Source of the DNA: Actinophytocola sp.
Lineage (GTDB): Bacteria > Actinomycetota > Actinomycetes > Mycobacteriales > Pseudonocardiaceae
DNA length: 64,000 nt
Reading direction: 5' to 3'
NCBI GenBank assembly: GCA_009377475.1
Contig: WHTY01000001.1
Coordinates: 1 to 64,000, forward strand
Below the pieces are notes generated by a model. That model ran no database searches and was not told the DNA's origin. It worked only from the letters and a program-made list of their open reading frames with translations. Below are positions 62,828 to 64,000 of the stretch, piece by piece; the stretch's first letter is position 1; the number at the start of each line of letters is the position of its first letter. A program made the position numbers and the translations under genes.

Positions 62828-62830
<3 letters not shown>
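62682..62830 (-). repeat. Family B 21-22-bp repeat array after hsaB
   Basis: About seven units; the four nearest hsaB have a strict 21-bp period (plus-strand GGTGAAACTCGCGGCTAGCA, GGTGAAACTCGCGCCAGATA and variants). Units further away have a 22-bp period and the form CGGGACTCGCGG or CGGAACTCGCGA. The array starts directly at the hsaB stop (TTAGAG). It fills the whole 224-base gap to the GNAT gene. On the plus strand it would encode VKLAASR, VKLAPDT and VKLAANT. Confidence 0.88.

Positions 62831-64000
<1,170 letters not shown>

Overview
This 64 kb window comes from a high-GC actinomycete. Cholesterol-degrading actinobacteria (Mycobacterium, Rhodococcus, Pseudonocardiaceae) carry the same gene set in nearly the same order. 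Dispersed short repeats, HNH/DUF222 genes and the gene content make a member of Pseudonocardiaceae (Amycolatopsis- or Saccharopolyspora-like) my best guess, but that is inference. Almost everything here serves steroid (cholesterol or related sterol) uptake and degradation. The order parallels M. tuberculosis Rv3492c to Rv3568c, with insertions and losses.

Layout. (1) 1-823: 3' end of a ferredoxin reductase. (2) 916-10873, minus strand: a complete mce4-type steroid import operon (yrbEA-yrbEB-mceABCDEF plus two Mce-associated proteins), with an extra 34-codon ORF wedged between mceB and mceC. (3) 10902-18060: two SDR dehydrogenases (minus); then a paired KstR-type operator and a plus operon of the heteromeric acyl-CoA dehydrogenase FadE26/FadE27, a GMC oxidoreductase and a dialkylglycine decarboxylase. 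(4) 18164-25284, minus: a Liv-type ABC importer operon with a fused LivH-LivM permease and three accessory membrane or secreted proteins, one of them apparently frameshifted. A KstR-like operator lies upstream. (5) 25345-31807, minus: phosphotransferase-like protein, aldehyde dehydrogenase, an unknown protein, a nitronate-monooxygenase-like enzyme and FadD19. (6) 31922-36166, plus: EchA19, a tandem DUF35 protein and the thiolase-fold pair Ltp4/Ltp3. (7) 36569-41464, minus: sulfotransferase, SDR, DUF1214-like protein, SnoaL-like protein and CYP125. (8) 41704-44738, plus: FadA5, SDR and a dihydrodipicolinate-reductase-like protein. (9) 45070-61964: the KstR2 regulon for the last two steroid rings (two SDRs, echA20-ipdA-ipdB-ipdC, then fadA6-kstR2-ipdF-fadE30, then fadD3-ech-fadE31-fadE32-fadE33). 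It is interrupted by a MmcQ/YjbR gene and an SOS-box-preceded HNH/DUF222 gene. (10) 62082-64000, minus: a GNAT acetyltransferase, hsaB and the 3' part of hsaC (ring A/B opening).

How it works together. Mce4, and possibly the Liv-type importer, bring in sterols or sterol metabolites. CYP125, FadD19, FadE26/27, EchA19, the SDRs, FadA5 and the Ltp/DUF35 proteins oxidise and shorten the side chain. HsaB/HsaC act on rings A/B. FadD3, FadE30, IpdF, IpdC, EchA20, IpdAB, the FadE31-33 proteins and FadA6 degrade the C/D rings. Control is readable in the DNA: TNNAACNNGTTNNA-type boxes (KstR) precede the first set of operons, and ACCAAGCACTTGCT-type boxes (KstR2) sit in both divergent promoters of the second.

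The most unusual signal is not a gene. Several families of short repeats sit exactly at gene ends or junctions and can be translated: a 33-bp element that supplies start or stop codons at three gene junctions; 21-bp (seven-codon) arrays directly after the stops of plus-strand operons, also found inside an Mce-associated protein; a second 21-22-bp family directly after the stops of minus-strand genes; and a palindromic element inserted in frame into FadE27.
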